The notes under the pieces: model-generated
Seen by the model: only the letters and a program-made list of their open reading frames with translations
Told to the model about the DNA's origin: nothing
The model's database searches: none
Shown here: piece after piece, positions 51,254 through 60,369 of the stretch
Layout of the letters: every line of letters starts with the position of its first letter
Numbering within the stretch: position 1 is the stretch's first letter
Position numbers and translations under genes: made by a program
Assembly: GCA_002707025.1 (NCBI GenBank)
Contig: PALG01000026.1
Span: 62,001 to 126,000 of the forward strand
Length of the DNA stretch: 64,000 bases
Reading direction: 5' to 3'
Origin: Flavobacteriaceae bacterium
Lineage (GTDB): Bacteria; Bacteroidota; Bacteroidia; Flavobacteriales; Flavobacteriaceae

Positions 51254-52759
51254 ATGATCCGCCTAAAAAATATAGTGTTTTATCATTTGTTCCTTCTCAC
51301 CACAATTGCCATTGGTCAAGAAGTCAATCCTTTTTTACAACGGGAGTTTTGGAAAACGAATCCCAGCATAGCTGCTGTAGAAGAGAAAATAAAGGAAGGA
51401 CATGATGTTTCGCAATTAAATGCCAATTCTTTTGACCCTGTGGTGTATGCAATTTTAACAGCTACTGAAAATAGCACCATCAAATATCTTTTAACGAAAG
51501 AAGGAAATGGCACCAATAAATTGACCCACGACGGAAGAACCTATCTTTTTTGGGCGGCTTATAAAAATAATCTGGAAATCATGGAGCACTTACTTCAACT
51601 AGGTGCTAAAACGGATGTGATTGACGACCATGGAAATACCGTCTTAACGTTTGCCGCCGGTTCAGGGCAAACCAACCCACAATTGTATGATTTCCTTATC
51701 AATAATGGCGCAAGCCTCCAAGAGACCAATAAATCTGGTACAAATGCAATACTCCTTCTAGCCCCTAGTGTCAACTCACTGGAAGAACTGTCTTATTTCC
51801 TATCAAAAGGGCTCTCCCTAGATACTCAAGATGAAAAAGGCAACGGACTCTTCAATTATGTGGCAAGAACTGGAAATATAAAACTTTTAAAGGAGTTGTT
51901 GAGAAAAGGTATTGCTCCTACGATCAATAAAGAAGGGACCAATGCCATGTTCTTTGCCGCTCAAGGTTCTCGAGGGCATACCAATGGTTTGGAAGTGTAC
52001 CAATACTTGGAATCGGTGGGGGTAAACCCTAAAGCAACCTCAAAAGAGGGATTGACGCCCTTGCATGTATTGGCATACAGAAACAAAGAGCTCCCCGTTT
52101 TTGAATATTTTCTGAAAAAGGGTATCGCTATAAATGCTATGGACGATGAAGGAAATACGGCTTTTGGAAATGCCAGTGGCAGAAATACCCTAGAAGTGAT
52201 TCAATATTTGGCTGAAAAAGGCGCAGAGATCAACCTTCAGAATAAAAAAGGGGAAACGCCCATAATGAACGCTGTTGGCAATAATTCTACCGAAGTAGTG
52301 GCCTATTTACTGAAACAAGGGGCCAACCCTCAGGTAAAAGACCAAAAAGGAAATACCTTGGCCTATTACCTCTGGAATTCCTATTCCGATAGAAACAAAG
52401 AGCCTTTTTTGGAAAAACTGAAGCTGTTACAGCAGAATGGGGTATCCCTAGAAAGGCTGCAAGCGGGCAGCCAAACCCCTTTTCATTTTGCTTCGGAAAA
52501 ACAGAGCACCGAACTTTTAAAAATCCTTATCGATTTAAAAATTCCCGCAGCGTATTTGAATAGCAAAAATAACGACGGACTTACCCCTTTGCATTTGGCA
52601 GCCATGAAAGCTTCAGATGATGCGTTCTTAAAAAAAATGATATCCGCTGGGGCCAATCTTAAAGTCACTACCGATTTTGACGAAACGGCCTTTGACCTTG
52701 CTTCAGAAAATGAACTTTTAAAAGAAAAAAAGATCCCAATTAACTTCTTAAAACCATGA
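51254..52759 (+). CDS. Secreted ankyrin-repeat protein
   Basis: 501 aa. Signal peptide MIRLKNIVFYHLFLLTTIAI. From about residue 65 to the end it is a row of ankyrin repeats with typical cores (NTVLTFAAGSGQTNPQLYDF, GLTPLHVLAYRN, GETPIMNAVGNN, GLTPLHLAAMKASDDAFL). About eleven units can be counted. It is a periplasmic protein-binding scaffold, probably bringing other products of the operon together. No enzymatic motif was seen. It overlaps the next gene by 4 bases. Confidence 0.85.
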   Translation: MIRLKNIVFYHLFLLTTIAIGQEVNPFLQREFWKTNPSIAAVEEKIKEGHDVSQLNANSFDPVVYAILTATENSTIKYLLTKEGNGTNKLTHDGRTYLFWAAYKNNLEIMEHLLQLGAKTDVIDDHGNTVLTFAAGSGQTNPQLYDFLINNGASLQETNKSGTNAILLLAPSVNSLEELSYFLSKGLSLDTQDEKGNGLFNYVARTGNIKLLKELLRKGIAPTINKEGTNAMFFAAQGSRGHTNGLEVYQYLESVGVNPKATSKEGLTPLHVLAYRNKELPVFEYFLKKGIAINAMDDEGNTAFGNASGRNTLEVIQYLAEKGAEINLQNKKGETPIMNAVGNNSTEVVAYLLKQGANPQVKDQKGNTLAYYLWNSYSDRNKEPFLEKLKLLQQNGVSLERLQAGSQTPFHFASEKQSTELLKILIDLKIPAAYLNSKNNDGLTPLHLAAMKASDDAFLKKMISAGANLKVTTDFDETAFDLASENELLKEKKIPINFLKP

Positions 52760-53241
52760 TTAAAAAAATAGCAGTAGTATTTTCCATCGTCTTCTTGGCC
52801 ACATTATTTGCCTTCACTGGCTCCAATGGAAAAAGTAAATACAAATGCATGATTCAAATGACCAACTACACAGGCGAAGGTGCCTATGTGGTGATTTCAT
52901 TATTGGATCCCGAGGGCAATTATGTAGACACGCTTTATGTGCAAGGAGAAGATGACGAATGGTATTTCGACATTTCGCAATGGTGGGATTTCTACGGAAA
53001 AAAACGAAACAACATAGACGCTATCACGGGTGCGACGATTAGTGGAGGAAACCGTGCGATTAGCGTGATTGAAATTCCGGATGATAAGATTGATGCTGGC
53101 TACAAAATTCGTTTTGAAACTGCCGTGGAAGATCAAGAGTACTATCCCAGTGATGTAGAGTTTGAGCTTACCACAGCTTCGGTAAATGGAAAGGTGGCTG
53201 GAAAAGGATTCATTCGGTATGTGCGTATGATGCCTCAATAA
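52756..53241 (+). CDS. DUF2271 family secreted protein
   Basis: 161 aa. Signal peptide at the N-terminus (IKKIAVVFSIVFLATLFAFT). DUF2271 features: EGAYVVISLLDPEGNYVDTL, WYFDISQWWDFY, and IDAITGATISGGNR, in which the DAITGAT motif resembles the flavin-attachment motif of FMN-binding domains (D-x-x-S/T-G-A-T). A covalent FMN is therefore possible but unproven. The next gene encodes a flavoprotein reductase, the usual neighbour of DUF2271 genes together with PepSY genes. Confidence 0.8.
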   Translation: MIKKIAVVFSIVFLATLFAFTGSNGKSKYKCMIQMTNYTGEGAYVVISLLDPEGNYVDTLYVQGEDDEWYFDISQWWDFYGKKRNNIDAITGATISGGNRAISVIEIPDDKIDAGYKIRFETAVEDQEYYPSDVEFELTTASVNGKVAGKGFIRYVRMMPQ

Positions 53242-53264
53242 ATTGTAAGTTAACAAGTGAATTT

Positions 53265-55436
53265 ATGATGCTTTCCATTTGGAGATATAGTCACTTAACT
53301 TTGGCTATAGCTTCTTTTGTTTTTATACTTATCGCTTCGGTTACGGGGATCATTTTAGCGTTCGAACCTATTTCGGAACAGTTAAAACCTTATGCGGTTA
53401 CGGAAGACATCAGCCTGGGAAAGACCCTTCAGCAACTACAAAACAATTACGAAGAAGTATTATTCATTGAAATAGATCAAAATGGATATGCCTCGGCCTC
53501 GGTGATTACCGAGGCGGGTGAAAATGAAACGTTTTACATCCATCCGGAGACGGCAGAAAAAGTAGGGGACATTTCGCCACAAAAAGAAATTTACCGTTTC
53601 GCGACCAATCTACACCGAAGTTTATTCCTAAAAAGCTTGGGACGCTTTTTTGTAGGCTTGGCTTCCTTTCTTCTATTGCTAATTAGCATCACCGGAATTT
53701 TCCTAATCCTAAAAAGACAAGGCGGCATACGACGGTTTTTTTCAAGGATTTCCAAGGAAAACCGAACGCAGCACAACCATGTGTATTTTGGAAGGCTTTT
53801 CTTAATTCCTATCGTTATTATTACGGTAACCGGAACGTACTTATCCTTAGAAAAATTTGAGCTAGTACCCGCTTCGGAAAGTTCCCATCAAATAGATTTT
53901 GAACGTATCGAAACCATCCCGGCGTTACCGCTTAACGAATTTGCCCTATTTAAAAGTATTTCCCTTTCAGAAGTAAAACGAATTGAATTCCCGTTCTCCC
54001 CAGATCCTGAAGATTATTTTACCGTAACCCTAAAAGACCGGGAGCTACTCGTGAATCAAATTAATGGCGATATTCTTAGCACGGTTGAATTTCCCCTCGT
54101 TAAATTATTTTCCAATTGGAGCCTACGCTGGCACACGGGACGGGGAAGCATTGTTTGGTCTATTATTTTAGGCTTGACCTGTATTTCCCTCCTCTATTTT
54201 ATGTATTCAGGTTTTGCCATGACTTTTGAAAGGCTTCGGAAGCGAAAATTGATTCAAAACAAATATCCTCCTGAAGCAGCCGAAATAGTAATTCTGGTAG
54301 GTTCTGAAACTGGAAATTCGTACCTCGCTGCCTCACAGTTGCAAAAAGCATTGTTAAAACGGAAACAAAAGGTATTTGTGGATTCGATGAATCATTTCAA
54401 ACCCTTTAAAAACCTAAAGCACCTAGTCATTTTAACCGCTACCTATGGCGATGGGGAAGCCCCTTCCAATGCCTCGCAATTTTTAAAATTACTGGAACAG
54501 TCCCCTCTCCATAACCCGGTTAGTTTTTCGGTCGTCGGATTTGGCTCCTTGGCTTATGAAAACTTTTGTCAATATGCCATCGAGGTTAATCAGGCTTTAT
54601 CCAACCAGCCGTTGGCTACCCAATTAATGCCCCTTCGTAAAATCAACAATCAATCTTTTGAGGATTTTAAAGATTGGACAAAAAAATGGGGGCTTCAAAT
54701 ACACCTAAACCTCACTTTGGAAGCAACGAAAACTTCCGTTAAGAAAGCTAAAGAAAAGCGTTTCGAGGTCATTGAAAGGACGGAATGCAATCTCGACAAT
54801 ACTTTTTTATTACGCTTACGACCGCAAAAAAAGCTGAAATTTGAGTCGGGTGACTTATGGGCCTACACCCCACCTTTGGAAACGGTTGCCAGATTGTATT
54901 CCATTGGGAAAATAGAAGGAGACATCGTCTTGAGCATCAAAAAACATGAAATGGGAAAAGCTTCCAAACTATTAAGCAGACTAAACCCTGGAGACCGTTT
55001 AAACGCTTGCCTACAAAAAAACCCTTCCTTTCATTTTCCGAAGCAATCCACTGCGTCTCTTCTAATTTGCAACGGAACAGGCATTGCTCCTTTTTTGGGA
55101 ATGCTTCAAAAGGCAGCGACAGAAACCTATCTATTTTGGGGCGGAAGAACACCAGCTTCCTATTCCATTTACGAACCGTACCTTTTGGGCAAAGAATCAC
55201 AGGTTACAAAGGTTTATTCAAAAGAAAAGGAAAAGCAATATGTGCAAGATGTTTTGCTTCAGGAGAAAGCTTTGGTTATAAAAACCCTTAAAAAAAACGG
55301 AGTCGTTCTTATTTGTGGAAGTGTCGCCATGCAAAAGGGAGTAATCGAGGCACTTCAGAAAATCATTACAGAAAACAACTTGCCCAGCTTTTCGAAGCTC
55401 CAACAAAAAGGGCAGATTTTGATGGATTGCTATTAA
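53265..55436 (+). CDS. PepSY membrane protein fused to flavodoxin and FAD/NAD(P)H reductase domains
   Basis: 723 aa. Residues 1-330 are a PepSY-associated membrane domain with four predicted helices (N-terminal; about 125-150; 175-195; 300-325) and heme-ligand candidates such as NLHRS and LRWHTGRG. Then a flavodoxin domain (LVGSETGNSYLAA; TATYGDGEAPSNA) at about 340-490, an FAD domain (ARLYSIG) and an NAD(P)H domain (NGTGIAPFLGML; CGSVAMQKGV). It is a single-chain transmembrane electron line from cytosolic NAD(P)H to the periplasm, fit for reducing ferric iron or heme-iron. Last gene of the operon. Confidence 0.88.
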   Translation: MMLSIWRYSHLTLAIASFVFILIASVTGIILAFEPISEQLKPYAVTEDISLGKTLQQLQNNYEEVLFIEIDQNGYASASVITEAGENETFYIHPETAEKVGDISPQKEIYRFATNLHRSLFLKSLGRFFVGLASFLLLLISITGIFLILKRQGGIRRFFSRISKENRTQHNHVYFGRLFLIPIVIITVTGTYLSLEKFELVPASESSHQIDFERIETIPALPLNEFALFKSISLSEVKRIEFPFSPDPEDYFTVTLKDRELLVNQINGDILSTVEFPLVKLFSNWSLRWHTGRGSIVWSIILGLTCISLLYFMYSGFAMTFERLRKRKLIQNKYPPEAAEIVILVGSETGNSYLAASQLQKALLKRKQKVFVDSMNHFKPFKNLKHLVILTATYGDGEAPSNASQFLKLLEQSPLHNPVSFSVVGFGSLAYENFCQYAIEVNQALSNQPLATQLMPLRKINNQSFEDFKDWTKKWGLQIHLNLTLEATKTSVKKAKEKRFEVIERTECNLDNTFLLRLRPQKKLKFESGDLWAYTPPLETVARLYSIGKIEGDIVLSIKKHEMGKASKLLSRLNPGDRLNACLQKNPSFHFPKQSTASLLICNGTGIAPFLGMLQKAATETYLFWGGRTPASYSIYEPYLLGKESQVTKVYSKEKEKQYVQDVLLQEKALVIKTLKKNGVVLICGSVAMQKGVIEALQKIITENNLPSFSKLQQKGQILMDCY

Positions 55437-55561
55437 ACAACGCCTTGGGGTAGGGTGTTTTTCTTCTAAAAGAACCTTAAAATTTTAGAATTTTAGTTAA
55501 CCTCTTACCAATTTTTGTATGGGTGGTTTGAGATTTGCGTTTTATTTAATTACTTGCATGC

Positions 55562-56263
55562 GTGAATTTTAACTATTCGTATAAGGCTTTTTTAATTTCC
55601 TCCCTTTTGGTGGGAAATTTGATACTTATTTTAGTTTCCATAAAGCTCGGGGCCGAAAAGCAACCTCAGGAAGAAACTGTCCCAATTGAATACATAGAGA
55701 CGCTTCCGGAAGAAGTGATGGCCCTAAACGAAGCGACTTCAGAAAAGGCAGACATAAAGACCAATACAGCTTACAACGAGGCAGAACAGTTTATCAAGGA
55801 AATTGAAGAAGGACGGAATGAAATTACTTCCGAAGAGAATGAAGTTTCCACTAATGATCCCTTCTCGTTTGAAAACACCGGAAACGTCAATTTTGAAGAA
55901 ACCCAAAAAAGACTAGAGGAAGCCAAGAAAAAACTGGCTTTAGCCTCCTCCAAGAAACCAAAAGCTTCCCAATCGGTAAACCGAAAAACCACCATTAGTT
56001 ATCGTTTGGTCGATCGAAAAGCACTTTATTTACCCAATCCTGTATACACCTGTAATTCTGGTGGTAAAATTGTTATTTCCATTGAAGTGGATGACCGTGG
56101 AAACGTCATAAAAAAAGATTACAACCCTACCCTATCCACTACCCGAAATGGCTGCCTCATTGATGCCGCCCTAGCCTATGCGGAATCTGCTCAATTTACG
56201 ACCAAAGCAGGAAAACCAAAACAACTGGGAACGATTACGTACCTATTTCCAGGACAAGAATAA
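55562..56263 (+). CDS. TonB-like energy transducer C-terminal-domain protein
   Basis: 233 aa from GTG 55562; an ATG three bases earlier is in another frame and hits a stop. One membrane helix (about 9-28), then an acidic coiled-coil region (about 75-125) rich in Glu and Lys, and a C-terminal domain GGKIVISIEVDDRGNVIKKD followed by CLIDAALAYAESAQF, as in TonB C-terminal domains. There is no Pro-rich spacer, so this may be an atypical TonB. It follows the receptor operon after 125 bases and could energise the receptor. Confidence 0.65.
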   Translation: MNFNYSYKAFLISSLLVGNLILILVSIKLGAEKQPQEETVPIEYIETLPEEVMALNEATSEKADIKTNTAYNEAEQFIKEIEEGRNEITSEENEVSTNDPFSFENTGNVNFEETQKRLEEAKKKLALASSKKPKASQSVNRKTTISYRLVDRKALYLPNPVYTCNSGGKIVISIEVDDRGNVIKKDYNPTLSTTRNGCLIDAALAYAESAQFTTKAGKPKQLGTITYLFPGQE

Positions 56264-56289
56264 TTTGTATTTTCACCAAAAGATTTTTT

Positions 56290-56853
56290 ATGAAAACAAG
56301 ATGCCCTTGGTGCGGTGACGACCCCTTGTATGTAAAATACCATGATGAAGAATGGGGGGTTCCCGTAAAAGACGATGGTAAGCTATTCGAGTTTTTAATT
56401 TTGGAAACTTTTCAAGCGGGATTGAGCTGGATTACCGTACTTCGGAAGCGGGAAAACTTCCGTAGGGCTTTTGATGAATTCGACTATCAAAAGATAGCAA
56501 AATACGATGATGCCAAAATAGAGCATCTTTTACAAGATGAAGGCATCATAAGAAATAGATTGAAGGTGAAAGCAACCATTACCAATGCCCAAGCGTTTAT
56601 GGAAGTACAAAAAGAGTTTGGCACTTTCAGTAACTATATTTGGGGATTCGTGAATCATACACCCATTACCAATCAACTGAAGCGTCTCAAAGATGCCCCA
56701 GCGACTACCCCTTTAAGTGATGCCATTAGCAAGGATTTAAAAAAACGCGGATTCAAGTTTGTGGGATCTACCGTGGTGTATGCCCATATGCAAGCTACCG
56801 GAATGGTGAACGACCATTTGGTGGATTGCTTTCGCTATAAGGAAATTTCATAA
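56290..56853 (+). CDS. tag: DNA-3-methyladenine glycosylase I
   Basis: 187 aa, the length of E. coli Tag. The zinc ligands are conserved in order: Cys5, His18, His176 and Cys180 (TRCPWCGDDP, VKYHDEEWGVP, NDHLVDCFRY). The base-binding Glu and Trp are in YHDEEWGVP and ETFQAGLSW. It removes 3-methyladenine from DNA in base excision repair. Its stop overlaps the next start by one base. Confidence 0.96.
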   Translation: MKTRCPWCGDDPLYVKYHDEEWGVPVKDDGKLFEFLILETFQAGLSWITVLRKRENFRRAFDEFDYQKIAKYDDAKIEHLLQDEGIIRNRLKVKATITNAQAFMEVQKEFGTFSNYIWGFVNHTPITNQLKRLKDAPATTPLSDAISKDLKKRGFKFVGSTVVYAHMQATGMVNDHLVDCFRYKEIS

Positions 56854-57410
56854 TGCTACGCATCAACCTATACATACTACTCTTATTCACTTCTTTTTCC
56901 TTGATGAGTCAAGAAAAAAAGGAGTATGAGAAACGTATTTCAAAAGACTCATTTCCTGCCGAAGCGTTGGAACTACTGAACCCATTTTTACCCAATACCA
57001 AACGCTTACAATTCTATCAAGAGTTTGATGGGGAAAGTGAAAGCTTTGAAGCAAAATTTAAGATTAAGAGAAAATGGTATAGTGTTGAATTTTTTCCCAA
57101 CGGGAACCTTCAGGATATTGAAATGAAAGTGAAGCTTAAGGAGCTCCCTGATTCCTTGTCCCAAAAAATAAGCAACTATTTCAAGGAACAATACGATCAA
57201 TGGAAAATTGAAAAAACACAACTTCAATACAAGGAAACTTCAGTACTGAAAAAAAACTTCCATAAAACAGACTTCACTGGAGTGGAAATTATTGTAGCAA
57301 CCAAAACCAATGGAAAACTCACAAAGTATGAACTCAACTTTGATTCAGAAGGAAATTTTGTTTCAAAAAGAAAAGTGGTAAGACGCACCTATGACTTCCT
57401 CTTGTTTTAA
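56853..57410 (+). CDS. Hypothetical secreted protein
   Basis: 185 aa. Signal peptide MLRINLYILLLFTSFSLMSQ. The mature part resembles PepSY-like/DUF2874-type folds in its alternating pattern: FYQEFDGESESFEAKFKIKR, WYSVEFFPNGNLQDIEMKVK, then EIIVATKTNGKLTKYELNFD. No catalytic motif. It overlaps tag by one base and the next gene by 20 bases, so the three are co-transcribed. Function unknown. Confidence 0.65.
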   Translation: MLRINLYILLLFTSFSLMSQEKKEYEKRISKDSFPAEALELLNPFLPNTKRLQFYQEFDGESESFEAKFKIKRKWYSVEFFPNGNLQDIEMKVKLKELPDSLSQKISNYFKEQYDQWKIEKTQLQYKETSVLKKNFHKTDFTGVEIIVATKTNGKLTKYELNFDSEGNFVSKRKVVRRTYDFLLF

Positions 57411-58080
57411 ATTTTCCTTTCTTCTTTTACTTTTTTTCCCGTGGCAGAGCATTGCACAAGCCCCTGTTCTATGGGAAGTAGAAGCAGAAGTGAATTCAAT
57501 TATCAAAGATCGATGGACCTATACTGCTGGGGTGGCCAATCGAAATGTGGCAACTTCAGATTTGGAAAATGCCCCTTTACAAATAGAGGCGAGGCATATC
57601 CAGATGGAAGTAAATACCGCTTATGAAGTAGGCTTCTATACTAAGTTAGGAGGTGGTATTATGTATCGCTTCAACACCTTAGGAGATAGCAATGCTGAAA
57701 ACGAACTTCGTTTTACGCAGCAATTCTCCATAGCTAGCTATGTGAATGCGGCCCGATGGGTTCACCGATTTAAGGCAGACCAACGTATTGAGGAGTCCCG
57801 TACCGAACACCGACTGCGATACCGACTCTCAAACGATTTTCCATTACAGGGATTAAGCCTAGACACCCGTGAGTTTTATATGGTATGGGCTACAGAAAGT
57901 CTGTTTAACTATGGAAATAAACTTAGACCTATGTGGGACCAGCGATTTACCATAAGCTTCGGAAATCAAATTACTGACGCCATGAAAATTCAACTAGATC
58001 TAGAATATAGGAAAGACGACTATTTTAAAACCTCTGGCTCTAGGATATTTGTAGTAACCGGGATTTTCTATAAAATTTAA
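57391..58080 (+). CDS. DUF2490 family outer-membrane-like protein
   Basis: 229 aa. Signal peptide ending in SIAQ. The remainder has alternating amphipathic strands (FYTKLGGGIMYRFN, WVHRFKADQRIEES, EHRLRYRLSNDFPL, KIQLDLEYRKDDYF) ending in an aromatic C-terminus, as expected of a small beta-barrel of the DUF2490 family. Function unknown. The convergent gene downstream overlaps by 4 bases. Confidence 0.75.
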   Translation: MTSSCFKFSFLLLLFFPWQSIAQAPVLWEVEAEVNSIIKDRWTYTAGVANRNVATSDLENAPLQIEARHIQMEVNTAYEVGFYTKLGGGIMYRFNTLGDSNAENELRFTQQFSIASYVNAARWVHRFKADQRIEESRTEHRLRYRLSNDFPLQGLSLDTREFYMVWATESLFNYGNKLRPMWDQRFTISFGNQITDAMKIQLDLEYRKDDYFKTSGSRIFVVTGIFYKI

Positions 58081-58418
58081 TGTTGCACTATAGCAAGGTA
58101 TTTATTGTTCTTGAAAGATAGTTTCAAAGCCTTCAAACTTTGTTTATATCGAAATAATACAACCCTATTAATGAGTGTTTTCTCCGTTTCAAAAACTTTC
58201 TCATACCACTTTTTGGCGGAAGCGTAGTTTCCTTCAAAATAATGGGCATTTGCAAGGTCTAGATATACTTTAGGCGTTCCATAGCCTTCCTTAACCACTT
58301 GTTCATATACTTTGGTGATGGCGATGTCCTTATTTACATCGACCGTTTTTTCTTGGGCACTTGCAGTACTATTCCAGCCCAAAAAAAACAGTAATATGAT
58401 GGCAACTAACTTACTCAT
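58077..58418 (-). CDS. Small secreted TPR-like protein
   Basis: 113 aa from ATG 58418 (MSKLVAIILLFFLGWNST), where a signal peptide begins; a longer form from 58496 would add 26 residues in front of it. The mature part has about two TPR-like helix pairs (PKVYLDLANAHYFEGNYASA KKWY). The family is not recognised; similar N-terminal TPR segments occur before OmpA-like domains in gliding/T9SS-related proteins, but no OmpA domain is present here. Function unknown. Confidence 0.6.
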   Translation of the reverse strand: MSKLVAIILLFFLGWNSTASAQEKTVDVNKDIAITKVYEQVVKEGYGTPKVYLDLANAHYFEGNYASAKKWYEKVFETEKTLINRVVLFRYKQSLKALKLSFKNNKYLAIVQH

Positions 58419-58518
58419 AAGCAACAACTTGGGGGCAATTATTTTACTAAAGTGATAATTTTTCATGTAAAATGCAAATAAAATCGACCAACGCACTTTA
58501 ACATTGCTCCCAATCCAT

Positions 58519-58549
58519 AAAAAAAGGCCACTGTAAAAGCGACCTTTTT
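58519..58549 (-). terminator. Terminator after the deiminase gene
   Basis: On the minus strand AAAAAGG-TCGCT pairs with AGTGG-CCTTTTT, including two G-U pairs, followed by T. Confidence 0.6.
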
Positions 58550-58570
58550 AGTATATTCTAAATGAGCACT

Positions 58571-60310
58571 TTAGTATTTCACCACTTTACGGGTAATTTT
58601 GCCAAACGCTCCTTCGAAAGTAACAAACAGTGTTCCCTCCCAAGCAGGTTGAAGTTGCAAACGCACCACACCGTTTCCAGACTCTAAACTTCTTTGGTAT
58701 AGTGTTTGGCCCAACACATTCTGAATCGTGATTGCTATATCTCCGGAAATCTGATTTAAATTAAAATTCACTTCCCCTTTGGTAGGGTTAGGATAGGGTA
58801 ATGATATGTTTTGTTCGGCCCATTCATTAATCCCAAGCAATTCCAGGTTAATAGTCCAATATCCTTCGGGAGCTACCAACGGCCTGTTCAATGTCTTTCC
58901 CGAATTAGCTTCTGCATGTATATAGTATTCAATGTTAGTGTTGGTTGTGGGCATGGTAAGTGTAGCTGTCCAATTATCATCGCTCACCAAAGTCATAGGT
59001 GTTTCCGTAAAGGTAGTTGTTCCTTCTTCCCTCCAGAAGACAGAAGCAGTATTAATGCCTGAAACATGTTTAATTAGGGCATCCAATTGTACATTGGCAT
59101 TAGGTGTCGACTCTGCTACGGGTTGGTGCACAATCCATAAAGGCTCTGCTACCCCTATACTATGGGTAATGCAATGAATAGCTCCTAATAAGGATATCAA
59201 GTTTTCCCCAGCATTATCCACATCAATCCCAACAATATTATACCCAGGAAGCATTTCTTCCCATTGTGCAATCGCAGGATTATCTACTTCAGGGCGATAG
59301 GTAGGAATAATAACCGTTTTGTTTATAAAAACGGCATTAGTAAATGTTCTATAATACCCTCCTGTATCTGGGTAATTTCCAGATGTACTGGGAGGTGCAT
59401 CAATCCATTTAACTTTATAGGGAGTTCCAAAAGCAGAATTAAAATTACTCAATACATAATCTATATTCGCTTCAATTTGAGGGCCATCGGCCACTCCTTC
59501 GGGATATTTGCTTACCAGTAAGGTTTCCTCATCCAATAATTTCATGTGCATATCGATGTGATGAATCCCATCATACGGAAGGGTTTCCATCTTTACATAG
59601 CGATCGATTCCCATATAAGTGCTCATTATGGCATCTATATCGGCTTCATCTTTAACGCTCACACCATAAGGGTTGCCTGCATCATTTTCATCAAGAATCA
59701 ATTCCGAAGCAAAGGCATTTCCAAGTCCATCACTCATAAAGTTCCCCCCCGTATTTACCAAGTCACTTGGAGCTGTTAGTGTTCCGTAGTAAGGCATCCC
59801 TACCAAATTAGCATGCGATTCGGGCATGATATCGTCGTTCGGCCTAGGGCGATTATAGATCCAATCCACTAAACCTCTTTCCCCTACGTCGTCGGTATAA
59901 ATGGTATTTCCAGCATAATCCCGAATCCAAATACTATCCCAGTTCTCATCCATAAATATGATATTGGTGAGATCAATTCCATTTGAGGTAAGATAATTTG
60001 CTACTGAGGTTTCATTTTGAGTGGTGATAATCACTTTACACTCTATCACAGCCGCTTCCACAATCTGTCTTAAAATATTCTGAAAGTTAGGTGCCCAGGT
60101 GATCACCAGATATTCTATTTCTTCCCATTCGGCCATAGTTCTTACATCTCCAGAAGGAGGAATACTAATTCGGGAACTTCTAAAATTGAAATCGGTAAGA
60201 AGTTCCTTTTCATTTTCTGTAAGACCTTTTGGCAACACTTCCTGTCCTAGAGCAGAAAGACTAAAGAAAACAACTAATAGGGAAGTAATTATTGAAGTAT
60301 GTATTTTCAT
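58571..60310 (-). CDS. T9SS-secreted peptidylarginine-deiminase-like enzyme
   Basis: 579 aa. Signal peptide ending LSALGQ; catalytic domain about 45-420; C-terminal sorting domain (LPYPNPTKGEVNFNL, RKVVKY at the end). The domain is of the agmatine deiminase/PPAD family: Asp131 in IWIRDYAG, GGNFMSDG, His251 and Asp253 in GIHHIDMHMK, Asn325, and nucleophile Cys380 in GAIHCITHS. NRPRPNDD at 153-160 matches the two arginines that bind the substrate carboxylate in PPAD. Being secreted, it more likely citrullinates C-terminal arginines of peptides than hydrolyses agmatine inside the cell. Single gene with its own terminator. Confidence 0.85.
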   Translation of the reverse strand: MKIHTSIITSLLVVFFSLSALGQEVLPKGLTENEKELLTDFNFRSSRISIPPSGDVRTMAEWEEIEYLVITWAPNFQNILRQIVEAAVIECKVIITTQNETSVANYLTSNGIDLTNIIFMDENWDSIWIRDYAGNTIYTDDVGERGLVDWIYNRPRPNDDIMPESHANLVGMPYYGTLTAPSDLVNTGGNFMSDGLGNAFASELILDENDAGNPYGVSVKDEADIDAIMSTYMGIDRYVKMETLPYDGIHHIDMHMKLLDEETLLVSKYPEGVADGPQIEANIDYVLSNFNSAFGTPYKVKWIDAPPSTSGNYPDTGGYYRTFTNAVFINKTVIIPTYRPEVDNPAIAQWEEMLPGYNIVGIDVDNAGENLISLLGAIHCITHSIGVAEPLWIVHQPVAESTPNANVQLDALIKHVSGINTASVFWREEGTTTFTETPMTLVSDDNWTATLTMPTTNTNIEYYIHAEANSGKTLNRPLVAPEGYWTINLELLGINEWAEQNISLPYPNPTKGEVNFNLNQISGDIAITIQNVLGQTLYQRSLESGNGVVRLQLQPAWEGTLFVTFEGAFGKITRKVVKY

Positions 60311-60369
60311 ATTTTAATTTTTGGCATGGCAATATAAGAAATCCTAAGGCTTGTTTCTAATTATATGCG

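Noticed and set aside
45416-56263. Polysaccharide utilisation locus
   Set aside because: The receptor lacks the SusC-type N-terminal domain and no SusD or glycoside hydrolase is present.
58571-60310. Cytosolic agmatine deiminase of putrescine synthesis
   Set aside because: The protein has a signal peptide and a type IX sorting domain, and no polyamine genes are near.
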